Assembly: GCA_002419025.1 (NCBI GenBank)
Contig: DIFG01000067.1
Coordinates: forward strand, 1 to 12,082
DNA length: 12,082 nucleotides
DNA from: Deltaproteobacteria bacterium UBA5754
GTDB lineage: Bacteria > Desulfobacterota > Dissulfuribacteria > Dissulfuribacterales > UBA5754
Reading direction: 5' to 3'
Position 1 is the stretch's first letter. Each line of letters begins with the position of its first letter. The position numbers were made by a program, and so were the translations under genes. Positions 5,578 to 12,082 of this stretch are shown here, one piece after another. Below the pieces are notes generated by a model, which was given only the letters and a program-made list of their open reading frames with translations, did no database searches and had not been told where the DNA came from.

Positions 5578-8500
5578 ATGAACCGCATGGGCCATGCCTC
5601 CGGCCAAAAGGAGTTCACCCTCCCGGTTATATGTGCGTTTGTCGCCGCCTTTCTGGCAGTGGTGATGGCTGCCGGGGTCTGGTTTTACAGGTTTGAGAAA
5701 AGGGCGTTCACAGACAGGATCGAGGCGACCCTCGCCTCCATCGCCCGGCTGGAATGCGATCAGATCTCTGCGTGGCGCAAGGACCAGATCGCGGACGCGG
5801 CCGAGTTCATCAAAAACCAGTTTCTGATTCAAATCGTCACGGATTTCATGGATGAGCCCACGGAGGAGCGCAAAAGGGACATCCTTTTTCGTTTCCGCAG
5901 GATCGCAACCGAGCATAATTACGCGGACATCCTCCTTGTCGATTCCGCAGGCAGGGTGCGTATCTCCCTCTCTTCCGAGGCTGAACTGTACCGCGAGTGC
6001 ATGGATTTTATCGAGGAGGCGCTTCGTGAGCGAAGGCCAGTTATGACCGATCTGCACAGGGAGTCACCCGAATTGCCGCCCCACGTCTCGGTGGTGGCGC
6101 CGATCCCGGCAGGAGGCGAGAACCCGGCTGCCGCCCTGGTGTTTATAAGCGACGCCAGGCGGTTTCTCTATCCCATAATCCAGGAGTGGCCCATTCCAAG
6201 CGATACCGCCGAGGTCGTCTTGTTCAGGCGCGAAGGAGACCACCTGCTCGTGCTAAGTGAGCTTCGCCACCAAAAGGATACGGCCCTCAATCTGCGCATC
6301 CCCATCTCGAAGACGGACGCCCCCGGTGTCATGAATCTTCTTGGAAAGACGGGTCTTGTCGAGGGGAGGGATTACCGGGGTGTCGAGGTCCTGGCGTACG
6401 TGCTTCCGGTACCTGATTCGCCGTGGTTCATCGCGGCCAAGATCGACAGGGCCGAGGCCATGGCGGACTGGCGTCTGATAAATGCGCTCCTTCTCGGGCT
6501 GCTCGCATGCATGGCCGCCTTTGCCGCAGCTGTGACCTACGCTGTCTGGAAGAGGTCCCAAGAGGCCCGTTACCAGGCCCTGTACGAGGCCGAGTCCGCG
6601 CTCAGGGCGAGTGTCGAGCGCCAAAGCGTGATGCTCAGGGCCATAGGGGATGCGGTCATCGCCACTGATGCGGACGGCGATGTGGAGCTCATGAACCCTG
6701 TTGCCGAGGCCCTTACGGGCTGGAAGGAGGAGGATGCCCGTGGAAGACCGCTTGCCGAGGTCTTTCGTATAGTGAACGAGGAGACCCGTGCCGAGGTGGA
6801 AAGCCCGGTGGACCGGGTGTTTCTAGAGGGCGTGGTGGTGGGGCTCGCCAACCACACCGTTCTCCTTTCCCGCGACGGCCGCGAGATCCCTATCTCCGAC
6901 AGCGGGGCCCCCATCCGGGACGAATCGGGCGCCATCTCGGGCGTGATCCTGGTCTTCCGCGACCAGACCGCGGAGCGCAAGGCCCAGGCGCGGCTCCTTG
7001 AAAGCGAGGAGATGTTCCGCGCGACCTTTGAGCAGGCGGCCGTCGGCATGGTCCATCTTGCGCCGGATGGAAGGATACTTCGGGCGAACCGTGCCTACAG
7101 GGAGATGACCGGCTACTCCGCGGATGAACTCTCTTCCATGAGCTTCATGGACATAACCCCGCCTGAGGATCGGGCGGCGTGCATGGACTGCATGTCTCGC
7201 TTGATGAACGGCAAGGCCCTGACCTGCGGGATCGAAAAGAGGCAGGTCTGCAAGGATGGTTCCATTGTATGGGTTGAGCTGACCGCCTCGGTGGTGAATG
7301 ACGATGCCGGAAGGCCCGGGTATTTCGTGGTCTCGGTCAAGGACATCACCGGGCGGAAAGAGGCCGAGCGCGAACTCAGGCTGCTTTCAGCCGCGGTCGA
7401 GCAGGCGGGCGAGACGATCGTTGTCACAGACCGCGATGGGGGCATCCAGTATGTGAACGCGGCCTTCGAGAGGACTACCGGATACACGCGGGAGGAGGCC
7501 GTCGGGCAGAACCCGCGCATCCTCAAGAGCGGGAAACAGCCCGAGTCCTATTACCGCGAGCTCTGGGAGACCATCTCCTCGGGAAGGAGCTGGAGGGGGA
7601 GATTCGTCAACCGCAGAAAGGACGGCACGCTTTATACGGAAGACGCCTTCATCTCGCCCGTCTTCGATGAATCGGGCCAGATCGTGAACTACGTCGGCCT
7701 TAAAACGGACGTGACGGAGCACGTCAAGGTCCAGGCACAGCTCCAGCAGGCCCAGAAGATGGAATCCGTGGGAATGCTCGCCGGCGGGGTGGCCCACGAT
7801 TTCAACAACATGCTCGGCGTCATCATGGGCTACGCCGAGCTCGCCCTGTCACGGATCGGCCAGGATTCGCCGGTCAGGGCCCATCTTGAGAAGATCCTCT
7901 CGGCCGCGGAGCGATCGACCGGCATCATCCGCCAGCTCCTTGCCTTTGCCAGGAGACAGACCGCCGCCCCAGTTGTCCTCGATATCAACAAGACCGCTGA
8001 AGACATGCTCAAGATGCTCAAAAGGCTCATCGGCGAGGATATCGAGCTTGCGTGGCTGCCTGCCTCCGGGTTGTGGCCTGTGAAGATCGATCCTGCCCAG
8101 GTGGACCAGATCCTGGCAAATCTCTGCGTGAACGCAAGGGACGCCATAGCGGACGTGGGTAAGATCACCATCGAGACGGCAAATGTGAATCTCGATGAGG
8201 CCTACTGCGCAAGGCACCCCGGTTTTGTCCCAGGAGACTATGTGATGCTCGCAGTGAGCGACACCGGCTGCGGCATGGACAAGGAGACACTGGAAAAGGC
8301 CTTCGAACCCTTTTTCACCACCAAGGAGATCGGAAAGGGCACAGGGCTCGGGCTTTCAACCGTTTACGGCATTGTCAAACAGAACGCGGGGTTTATCAAT
8401 ATCTACAGCGAGCCGGGGAAGGGTACGACCGTTAAGATCTATCTTCCAAGGGTGGGCGGCGCGGCCGTTGAGATAAAAGAAGCGCCGAAAGACGTACCAG

Positions 8501-8871
8501 GCGGCCGGGGAGAGACGGTGCTGGTGGTAGAAGACGACGAGACGATCCTCGATCTTGCCGAGGCCATGCTTGAAGGGCTCGGATACAGGGTTCTCCGTGC
8601 CCTGACATGGGAAAAGGCCATGGAGCTTGCCGGTTCCTATACGGACATCCGGCTTCTCCTGACCGACGTGGTCATGCCCGGGATGAACGGCCGCGAACTT
8701 GCCGGCCGGCTCTCGGCCATCGCCCCGGGCCTCAAGGTGCTTTACATGTCGGGTTATACGTCAAACGTCATCGCCCATCACGGAGTCCTGGACGAGGGCG
8801 TCAAATTCCTTCAGAAGCCCTTCACCCTGAGGGATATCGCCTGGAAGGTGCGTGAGGCCATCGACGCCTGA
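5578..8871 (+). CDS. Membrane hybrid sensor histidine kinase / response regulator with three PAS domains
   Basis: A 1097-residue hybrid kinase. Transmembrane helix 1 (about 13-35) and helix 2 (about 301-325) enclose an extracytoplasmic sensor of about 265 residues, probably Cache-like. Then come three PAS domains (about 346-465, 472-592, 600-718), the dimerisation/phosphoacceptor domain with H740 (GGVAHDFNN), an ATPase domain (N852 in the N box, SDTGCGMD, GKGTGLGLS) and a C-terminal receiver (about 979-1095) with phosphoacceptor D1030 (LLTDVVMPGMNG). There is no HPt domain or DNA-binding output, so phosphate must pass to a partner elsewhere. The PAS domains show no obvious heme or flavin signature. 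No good ribosome site precedes ATG 5578; ATG 5587 is an alternative. The last codons and stop lie inside the 56-bp direct repeat that borders the toxin-antitoxin module. The stimulus is unknown. Confidence 0.95.
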   Translation: MNRMGHASGQKEFTLPVICAFVAAFLAVVMAAGVWFYRFEKRAFTDRIEATLASIARLECDQISAWRKDQIADAAEFIKNQFLIQIVTDFMDEPTEERKRDILFRFRRIATEHNYADILLVDSAGRVRISLSSEAELYRECMDFIEEALRERRPVMTDLHRESPELPPHVSVVAPIPAGGENPAAALVFISDARRFLYPIIQEWPIPSDTAEVVLFRREGDHLLVLSELRHQKDTALNLRIPISKTDAPGVMNLLGKTGLVEGRDYRGVEVLAYVLPVPDSPWFIAAKIDRAEAMADWRLINALLLGLLACMAAFAAAVTYAVWKRSQEARYQALYEAESALRASVERQSVMLRAIGDAVIATDADGDVELMNPVAEALTGWKEEDARGRPLAEVFRIVNEETRAEVESPVDRVFLEGVVVGLANHTVLLSRDGREIPISDSGAPIRDESGAISGVILVFRDQTAERKAQARLLESEEMFRATFEQAAVGMVHLAPDGRILRANRAYREMTGYSADELSSMSFMDITPPEDRAACMDCMSRLMNGKALTCGIEKRQVCKDGSIVWVELTASVVNDDAGRPGYFVVSVKDITGRKEAERELRLLSAAVEQAGETIVVTDRDGGIQYVNAAFERTTGYTREEAVGQNPRILKSGKQPESYYRELWETISSGRSWRGRFVNRRKDGTLYTEDAFISPVFDESGQIVNYVGLKTDVTEHVKVQAQLQQAQKMESVGMLAGGVAHDFNNMLGVIMGYAELALSRIGQDSPVRAHLEKILSAAERSTGIIRQLLAFARRQTAAPVVLDINKTAEDMLKMLKRLIGEDIELAWLPASGLWPVKIDPAQVDQILANLCVNARDAIADVGKITIETANVNLDEAYCARHPGFVPGDYVMLAVSDTGCGMDKETLEKAFEPFFTTKEIGKGTGLGLSTVYGIVKQNAGFINIYSEPGKGTTVKIYLPRVGGAAVEIKEAPKDVPGGRGETVLVVEDDETILDLAEAMLEGLGYRVLRALTWEKAMELAGSYTDIRLLLTDVVMPGMNGRELAGRLSAIAPGLKVLYMSGYTSNVIAHHGVLDEGVKFLQKPFTLRDIAWKVREAIDA

Positions 8872-8915
8872 AGGCCGCAATGAGCCAGTCCATTCCCATG
8901 TGCTCCACCAGGTCA
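8860..8915. repeat. Direct repeat, left copy (flanks toxin-antitoxin module)
   Basis: A 56-bp block that aligns without gaps to 9604-9659 with seven mismatches (49/56 identical); the spacing is 744 bp. It contains the last kinase codons (Ile-Asp-Ala-stop). On the minus strand it reads as GMDWLIAAFRR, equivalent to the C-terminus of the siroheme reductase (GMDRLIAAVRR), but without that gene's stop codon. Confidence 0.85.
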
Positions 8916-8944
8916 TTGACATGGTCATGTTTATGATCTTAAAT
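8916..8944 (+). promoter_or_regulatory. Candidate toxin-antitoxin promoter with operator-like inverted repeat
   Basis: TTGACA (8916-8921), a 17-bp spacer, then TTAAAT (8939-8944). The inverted repeat ACATG-GT-CATGT (8919-8930) overlaps the -35 end and the spacer, a suitable place for autorepression by a Phd-type antitoxin. The predicted transcript start is close to ATG 8951, so the antitoxin mRNA could be leaderless. Pattern-based only. Confidence 0.45.
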
Positions 8945-8950
8945 CAAACC

Positions 8951-9205
8951 ATGATCAGCATGAACGTCAATGAAGCAAAAGCCCATCTCTCCAGCGCACT
9001 TGAGAAAGTTGCCCAGGGCGAGACGATTGTCCTCTGCAAACGAAACAAGCCGGTGGCGGAGATCCGGCCTATCAGGGAGTCGCCAAAAAAAAGGCGGCCG
9101 ATCGGCCTTGCTGCAAGGCAATACCCTGCCTTCACCATTGACAAGGATTTTTTCGAGCCGCTCCCCGATGACATTATCAATGTCTTTTTATGCGGGAGCG
9201 AATGA
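8951..9205 (+). CDS. Phd/YefM-type antitoxin
   Basis: 84 residues. The N-terminal half (MNVNEAKAHLSSALEKVAQG, then ETIVLCKRNKPVAEIRPI) is the typical DNA-binding fold of Phd/YefM antitoxins; the C-terminal half is the toxin-neutralising tail. It should bind and inhibit the PIN toxin encoded just downstream and repress the shared promoter. The start is uncertain. ATG 8951 and 8960 both fit the family's N-terminus, while longer in-frame starts (8933, 8921) would run into the promoter. No ribosome site is visible, which agrees with a leaderless message. The stop codon overlaps the toxin start (ATGA). Confidence 0.88.
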   Translation: MISMNVNEAKAHLSSALEKVAQGETIVLCKRNKPVAEIRPIRESPKKRRPIGLAARQYPAFTIDKDFFEPLPDDIINVFLCGSE

Positions 9206-9588
9206 ACATCCTGCTTGATACCTGCACCTTCCTGTGGGTCACTGTCGGCAGCGACGAGCTTTCGGATGCCGCCAAGGATATGTTTGTCGATCCCGGAAAC
9301 GAGGTGTATCTCAGCGCCGCTTCCTGCTGGGAGATAAGTGTCAAGTGGTTGTTGGGCAAACTGCATCTACCCGAAGATCCGGGCAGCTTTTTGGCAAAGC
9401 AGCGGACACAGCACCTTATCGAGCCATTGCCGATTGCTGAGCAGGCCGTCTTTCATCTGACAAAACTTCCTCGGCATCATAAAGATCCGTTTGACAGGAT
9501 CCTGATCTGCCAGGCAATCGAACATTCCCTTGTTCTTCTCACCCCTGATCCCCTGATTACCCAATACCCGGTGCGGACTGCATGGTAA
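9202..9588 (+). CDS. PIN-domain ribonuclease toxin (VapC-like)
   Basis: A 128-residue PIN-domain protein. The acidic residues expected to bind Mg2+ are D6 (NILLDTCTFLW), E44 (SCWEISVK) and D98 (KDPFDRIL), with a further acidic site at D116 (LLTPDPLI). The pattern LLDTxxxLW...SxASxWEIxxK...DPFDRxL...A is that of the VapC branch paired with Phd-type antitoxins. ATG 9202 overlaps the antitoxin stop as ATGA and has GGGAG about five bases upstream; an in-frame ATG at 9190 is less likely. The RNA target is unknown. The gene ends 13 bp from the stop of the convergent siroheme reductase, and no terminator is seen between them. Confidence 0.92.
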   Translation: MNILLDTCTFLWVTVGSDELSDAAKDMFVDPGNEVYLSAASCWEISVKWLLGKLHLPEDPGSFLAKQRTQHLIEPLPIAEQAVFHLTKLPRHHKDPFDRILICQAIEHSLVLLTPDPLITQYPVRTAW

Positions 9589-9601
9589 AAAGGGTGAATG
9601 T

Positions 9602-10405
9602 TTATTGACGCCTGACGGCCGCAATGAGCCGGTCCATTCCCAGGCGCTCCATTAGGTCACCGAACCTTTCGTCCCCGGTCCCCTCGGCGAGAAAGATCCC
9701 GGCGCAGGCCGAAACGATCCGATCCACATCCTCCGGCGAAAAGATGCCTGGGAGTTTGCTGCCGAGCCTCGGGTGCCGTCCAAGCTTTCCTCCCACGAGG
9801 ATCCGGTAACCAGCCGCCTTTTCCGTTATGGTGCCAGTCGGGCATGCGGAGATGCACGCCCCGCAGGAGAGGCATCTGTCATGATCGATGACCGGAAACA
9901 GGGACTTTTCCCGGAAGGAGACGGCCTTTTCCCTGCACGCCTCGACACAGCCCATGCACTCCTTGCACGCCTCTTCGGTAACCTGGGGGATGCGGGCCCC
10001 GATGAGACCCACGTCAACTATCTGAGGCCGGGAGCAGGCGTTGGGGCACTGGGAGATGGAGACCCGGAACTCGTGGTGCATCTTGAGGGGGCCCTGTATC
10101 TTGGCCCGGAGGCGGGACTTGATGTCGAGGGCCGAGAGCCCTTTTTCGATCGCATCCGCAAGTCCTTCGTCCGCGACCGCTGCGTTTGGGCAGCCGCCCG
10201 TCCCGAAGCAGGTCTCAATCTGGAATCCCCGGACCTCGTCCTCCTGGTTACGGAGAAACCGCTCCCTGCATGCGGTCACGTGTTCGAGACGTACCTCGTG
10301 TGAGCCGGAGCGGGCGGCCTCTTCTTCTACCCTTTTACGAACGCGGCGTTTTACAAAGAACGGGACGCGGGAAACGGCCTTTTCGGCCTCGGGGGTCCAT
10401 TTCAT
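9602..10405 (-). CDS. Siroheme nitrite/sulfite reductase-family protein with two [4Fe-4S] ferredoxin clusters
   Basis: 267 residues. Residues 1-45 (WTPEAEKAVSRVPFFVKRRV...) resemble the protochlorophyllide-reductase C-terminal-like domain often found in this family. The siroheme-[4Fe-4S] ligands are C66-x5-C72 (ETCFGTGGCPNA) and C120-x3-C124 (CPNAC). Two ferredoxin motifs C-x2-C-x2-C-x3-C follow at 147-157 and 178-188. Such short proteins belong to the dissimilatory sulfite reductase-like group; whether they reduce sulfite, nitrite or something else is not established. GGAGGT (10414-10419, minus strand) sits eight bases before ATG 10405, so longer versions of this frame are not the real gene. 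An HcpR-like site lies about 68 bp upstream, pointing to coregulation with hcp. The C-terminal end carries the right copy of the 56-bp repeat. Confidence 0.92.
   Translation of the reverse strand: MKWTPEAEKAVSRVPFFVKRRVRKRVEEEAARSGSHEVRLEHVTACRERFLRNQEDEVRGFQIETCFGTGGCPNAAVADEGLADAIEKGLSALDIKSRLRAKIQGPLKMHHEFRVSISQCPNACSRPQIVDVGLIGARIPQVTEEACKECMGCVEACREKAVSFREKSLFPVIDHDRCLSCGACISACPTGTITEKAAGYRILVGGKLGRHPRLGSKLPGIFSPEDVDRIVSACAGIFLAEGTGDERFGDLMERLGMDRLIAAVRRQ
9604..9659. repeat. Direct repeat, right copy
   Basis: The 56-bp partner of 8860-8915. It covers the last codons and stop region of the siroheme reductase and also contains, on the plus strand, the same Ile-Asp-Ala-stop ending as the kinase. 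Recombination between the copies would remove exactly the toxin-antitoxin module and leave kinase and reductase with overlapping 3' ends. Confidence 0.85.
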
Positions 10406-10466
10406 GTTCAGGCACCTCCGATCGTGCGTTGAAAAAAGAAATTGCCCATTCCTGCCTGCACGGGCC

Positions 10467-10480
10467 TTGATCCAAGTCAA
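10467..10480. promoter_or_regulatory. HcpR-like operator upstream of the siroheme reductase
   Basis: TTGATCCAAGTCAA matches TTGAC-N4-GTCAA at nine of ten defined bases. It is centred about 68 bp before the reductase start, nearly the same distance as the site before hcp. It would fit activation by the same CRP/FNR-type regulator. No convincing -10 box is seen at the expected position. Confidence 0.6.
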
Positions 10481-10567
10481 AAAAAGAAATGGTGAAATTT
10501 CCCGACAGGTCATGAACACAACGAAGCAGACGGGGTGTTTTCGAACAGCCTGTCCATATCTTTTTAA

Positions 10568-10599
10568 ATTCCCCGGAATATGATAAGCATTTGATGCTT
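10568..10599. promoter_or_regulatory. Two adjacent short inverted repeats upstream of the DUF4412-type gene
   Basis: ATTCC-CC-GGAAT (10568-10579) and AAGCAT-TTG-ATGCTT (10585-10599) are both perfect and lie 40-70 bp before the start codon at 10638. They could be operator half-sites or a 5'UTR hairpin. No known regulator motif is recognised. Confidence 0.3.
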
Positions 10600-10637
10600 C
10601 ACTGATCCTCACATGCCCTAATGCCGAGAGGTTTCCC

Positions 10638-11411
10638 ATGGTTGCATGGCGTCTTCTTTCCTTCTCATGCGCACTCCTTTTTTTCTCCGCTCCATCCATC
10701 CTTCTCGCCGATGTCTTCATGAAGCAGCGCACCCATACGGACGGATTCACGGTCATGGGCCAGACACAGCCCCCGAGGGATTCGGTGGATACCGTCTGGA
10801 TGGGCAAGGACCGAATCCGTTCTGAGACCCCGGAGGGCACCTATATCGTAAGACTCGACAGAAAGGTCATATATGTCCTCGATGCGGAAGCCAAGACCTA
10901 CGAAGAGATGTCCATGAATCTCAATTCCATGATCGACCAGGCGATCGAGGAGCATGGGGGCGACATGAGCCCCGAGCAAAAGGCCATGATCTCCCAGATG
11001 GCCCGGATGGCCAAGGAAATGGTGTCCACCGCTGAGATAACCGTTCAGGAGATGCCCGAGACCCGAACAATAAATGGATGGAAGTGCCGCAGGTACATCC
11101 AGAATACCAGTATGCCCATGGGGACCGTGACAAGCGAGATATGGGCCACATCCGATCTCAGGATGGACACCGATCTCTATGCCGCCTTCAGGAGTGCCAT
11201 GCAGGCCATGCAGCCGGGGATGAAAGAAGGCATGAGCGCCTCCGTAGAGGAACTGAAGAAGATCAAGGGGGTTCCGGTCCAGAGCGTCACCAAGAGCAAT
11301 GTGATGGGAACTGGCGTCAGTACGACCCAGGAGCTTCTCGAATACAAGGAGATGATCCCGCCTGCGGGCTTCTACGAGATCCCGGCCGGATACCGAAAGG
11401 CGTCGCGTTAA
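10638..11411 (+). CDS. Exported DUF4412-type protein of unknown function
   Basis: 257 residues, with a signal peptide (about 1-24, ending ILLA before DVF). The mature part has the layout of DUF4412-like periplasmic proteins: a beta-rich N-terminal segment (WMGKDRIRSETPEGTYIVRLDRKVIYVLDAEAKTY, cited here only as a positional guide around residues 55-90 and to be read in pieces), a Met-rich helical middle (about 105-140), a repeat of the beta pattern around INGWKCRRY, and a C-terminal tail. No enzyme motif or metal site is evident. GAGAGG (10626-10631) lies six bases before the ATG. It is divergent from the siroheme reductase. Its role is unknown; a lipoprotein-carrier-like or stress function would be a guess. 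Confidence 0.75.
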   Translation: MVAWRLLSFSCALLFFSAPSILLADVFMKQRTHTDGFTVMGQTQPPRDSVDTVWMGKDRIRSETPEGTYIVRLDRKVIYVLDAEAKTYEEMSMNLNSMIDQAIEEHGGDMSPEQKAMISQMARMAKEMVSTAEITVQEMPETRTINGWKCRRYIQNTSMPMGTVTSEIWATSDLRMDTDLYAAFRSAMQAMQPGMKEGMSASVEELKKIKGVPVQSVTKSNVMGTGVSTTQELLEYKEMIPPAGFYEIPAGYRKASR

Positions 11412-11440
11412 GGGATATAGAGGCCTCTTCCGTCCTATTT

Positions 11441-11458
11441 GGCGTCATTCCGGCAGAG
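11441..11458. repeat. Half copy of the dispersed palindromic repeat
   Basis: GGCGTCATTCCGGCAGAG is the reverse complement of 5483-5500 with one mismatch. The other arm of the hairpin is missing, so the element is truncated. It lies in the 90-bp gap after the DUF4412-type gene, just before the change in base use. Confidence 0.65.
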
Positions 11459-11503
11459 ACCATAATCCGAGCGCCTGGGAGCAGGCGCGATTTGAAAGGT
11501 GGA

Positions 11504-12082
11504 ATGTCATTTCCACAATGCTTGAGCGGCAATAGTGCAAAGAAACCCGTGAAGCTCATCGACCTGGACGGCTTGCAGGCCTTGCTGGCGGCCTTGCAGC
11601 AGTGCGGTTACGAGACCGTCGGCCCGGTGCGGCGCGATGGCGTCATCGTCTACGAGCGCATCGGGCAGGCGGCTGAGCTTCCGGCTGGATGGACCGACCG
11701 CCAGGGGCCGGGTCACTACCGGCTCGAGCGGCGCGCCGACGACGCTCTGTTCGGCTATGCGGTCGGGCCGCACTCCTGGAAGCGCTACCTGTTCCCGCCC
11801 AGGCAGACCCTGTTTTCGGTGCAGCGCACGGACGACGGCGGGCTGAATTTCCTGCCGCAGCCGATCGATGCGCCCAAGCGCGCCTTTATCGGCGTGCGCG
11901 CCTGCGAGTTGGCCGCCATCGGTGTGCAGGACCGGGTGTTTGCCGCCGGCGAGCATGTGGATGCCGCCTACGCCGCCCGGCGCGAGGCAGTGCTGCTGAT
12001 TGCGGTCAATTGCGCTGTGGCGGCCGACACCTGCTTTTGCGCCGCGATGGACACCGGGCCGGCGGTGCGCGCCGGGCATGAC
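11504..12082 (+). CDS. Hydrogenase/sulfhydrogenase beta subunit, 5' part only (runs off the window)
   Basis: This frame is open to the window end, with 193 residues visible. The segments GPHSWKRYLFPPRQTLF, AFIGVRACELAAIGVQDRVF and LLIAVNCAVAADTCFCA match the iron-sulfur beta subunit (HydB/HyhB type, 4Fe-4S dicluster family) of cytoplasmic group 3 NiFe hydrogenases/sulfhydrogenases. That subunit links the hydrogenase to the diaphorase part. The C-terminal clusters lie outside the window. The start is uncertain. ATG 11504 is inside a perfect inverted repeat (GTGGAA 11499-11504 / TTCCAC 11511-11516) with poor spacing. GTG 11549 is where family similarity begins (KLIDLDGLQALL) but has a weak ribosome site. 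Codon use (CGC, CTG, GCC) differs strongly from the AGG- and CTT-using genes to the left, suggesting foreign origin or an assembly join. Confidence 0.8.
   Translation, partial: MSFPQCLSGNSAKKPVKLIDLDGLQALLAALQQCGYETVGPVRRDGVIVYERIGQAAELPAGWTDRQGPGHYRLERRADDALFGYAVGPHSWKRYLFPPRQTLFSVQRTDDGGLNFLPQPIDAPKRAFIGVRACELAAIGVQDRVFAAGEHVDAAYAARREAVLLIAVNCAVAADTCFCAAMDTGPAVRAGHD

Noticed and set aside
10406..10840. N-terminal extension of the siroheme reductase (same minus-strand frame open up to 10840).
   Set aside because: The internal ATG at 10405 has a strong ribosome site and the domain starts there. The extension would cover the HcpR-like site and the divergent gene's start.
11637..12081. Other-frame open stretches in the right end on both strands.
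   Set aside because: They are shadows of the hydrogenase beta-subunit frame, which shows clear family motifs.
1..12082. tRNA, rRNA, CRISPR arrays or insertion-sequence transposases.
   Set aside because: None seen: no tRNA-like cloverleaf, no regularly spaced repeats and no transposase motifs.

Overview
The window looks like chromosomal DNA of an anaerobic, respiring bacterium, most likely a Desulfobacterota (deltaproteobacterial) relative. The evidence is a class I hybrid-cluster protein with an HcpR-type palindrome upstream, an octaheme c-type cytochrome paired with a cytochrome b, a siroheme/ferredoxin mini-reductase, heavy use of AGG arginine codons, and a dispersed ATTCCGGC-type palindromic repeat. 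This placement is inference; there is no rRNA or marker gene here.

Layout. (1) 33-383: a decayed ArsR-family regulator. (2) 385-3312, plus strand: an octaheme tetrathionate-reductase-family cytochrome, a membrane cytochrome b and a SAM methyltransferase, closely packed. (3) 3334-5267, minus strand: hcp followed by a small zinc-ribbon gene, with an HcpR-like operator at 5324-5339. (4) 5426-5500: a double-hairpin repeat, then a 1097-residue hybrid sensor kinase (5578-8871). (5) 8951-9588: a Phd-type antitoxin and PIN toxin pair, bracketed by 56-bp direct repeats. (6) 9602-10405, minus strand: a siroheme [4Fe-4S] reductase with a second HcpR-like site upstream. (7) 10638-11411: an exported DUF4412-type protein. 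(8) From about 11500 to the end: a 5' fragment of a hydrogenase/sulfhydrogenase beta subunit with clearly different codon use.

Main result. The octaheme cytochrome is interrupted by one in-frame TGA at 694-696. Reading through it gives an uninterrupted 535-residue protein with exactly eight CXXCH motifs. The TGA falls in the NNF-x-VA segment, where I recall family members having cysteine; the structurally studied Shewanella enzyme has an active-site cysteine (Cys64, from memory) in this region. Directly after the TGA lies a bacterial SECIS-like hairpin: a perfect 7-bp stem (714-720/725-731) with an AGGT loop, and an outer 5-bp stem (697-701/734-738). The parsimonious reading is an undescribed, or little described, selenocysteine-containing octaheme cytochrome.

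How the genes fit together. Octaheme tetrathionate reductase acts in vitro on tetrathionate, nitrite and hydroxylamine. Hcp acts on NO and hydroxylamine, and the siroheme protein belongs to the nitrite/sulfite reductase superfamily. Hcp and the siroheme protein both have HcpR-like sites about 65 bp before their start codons. The region therefore reads as a reactive nitrogen (or sulfur oxyanion) reduction and stress locus, with a membrane-bound selenocytochrome as its most unusual member.
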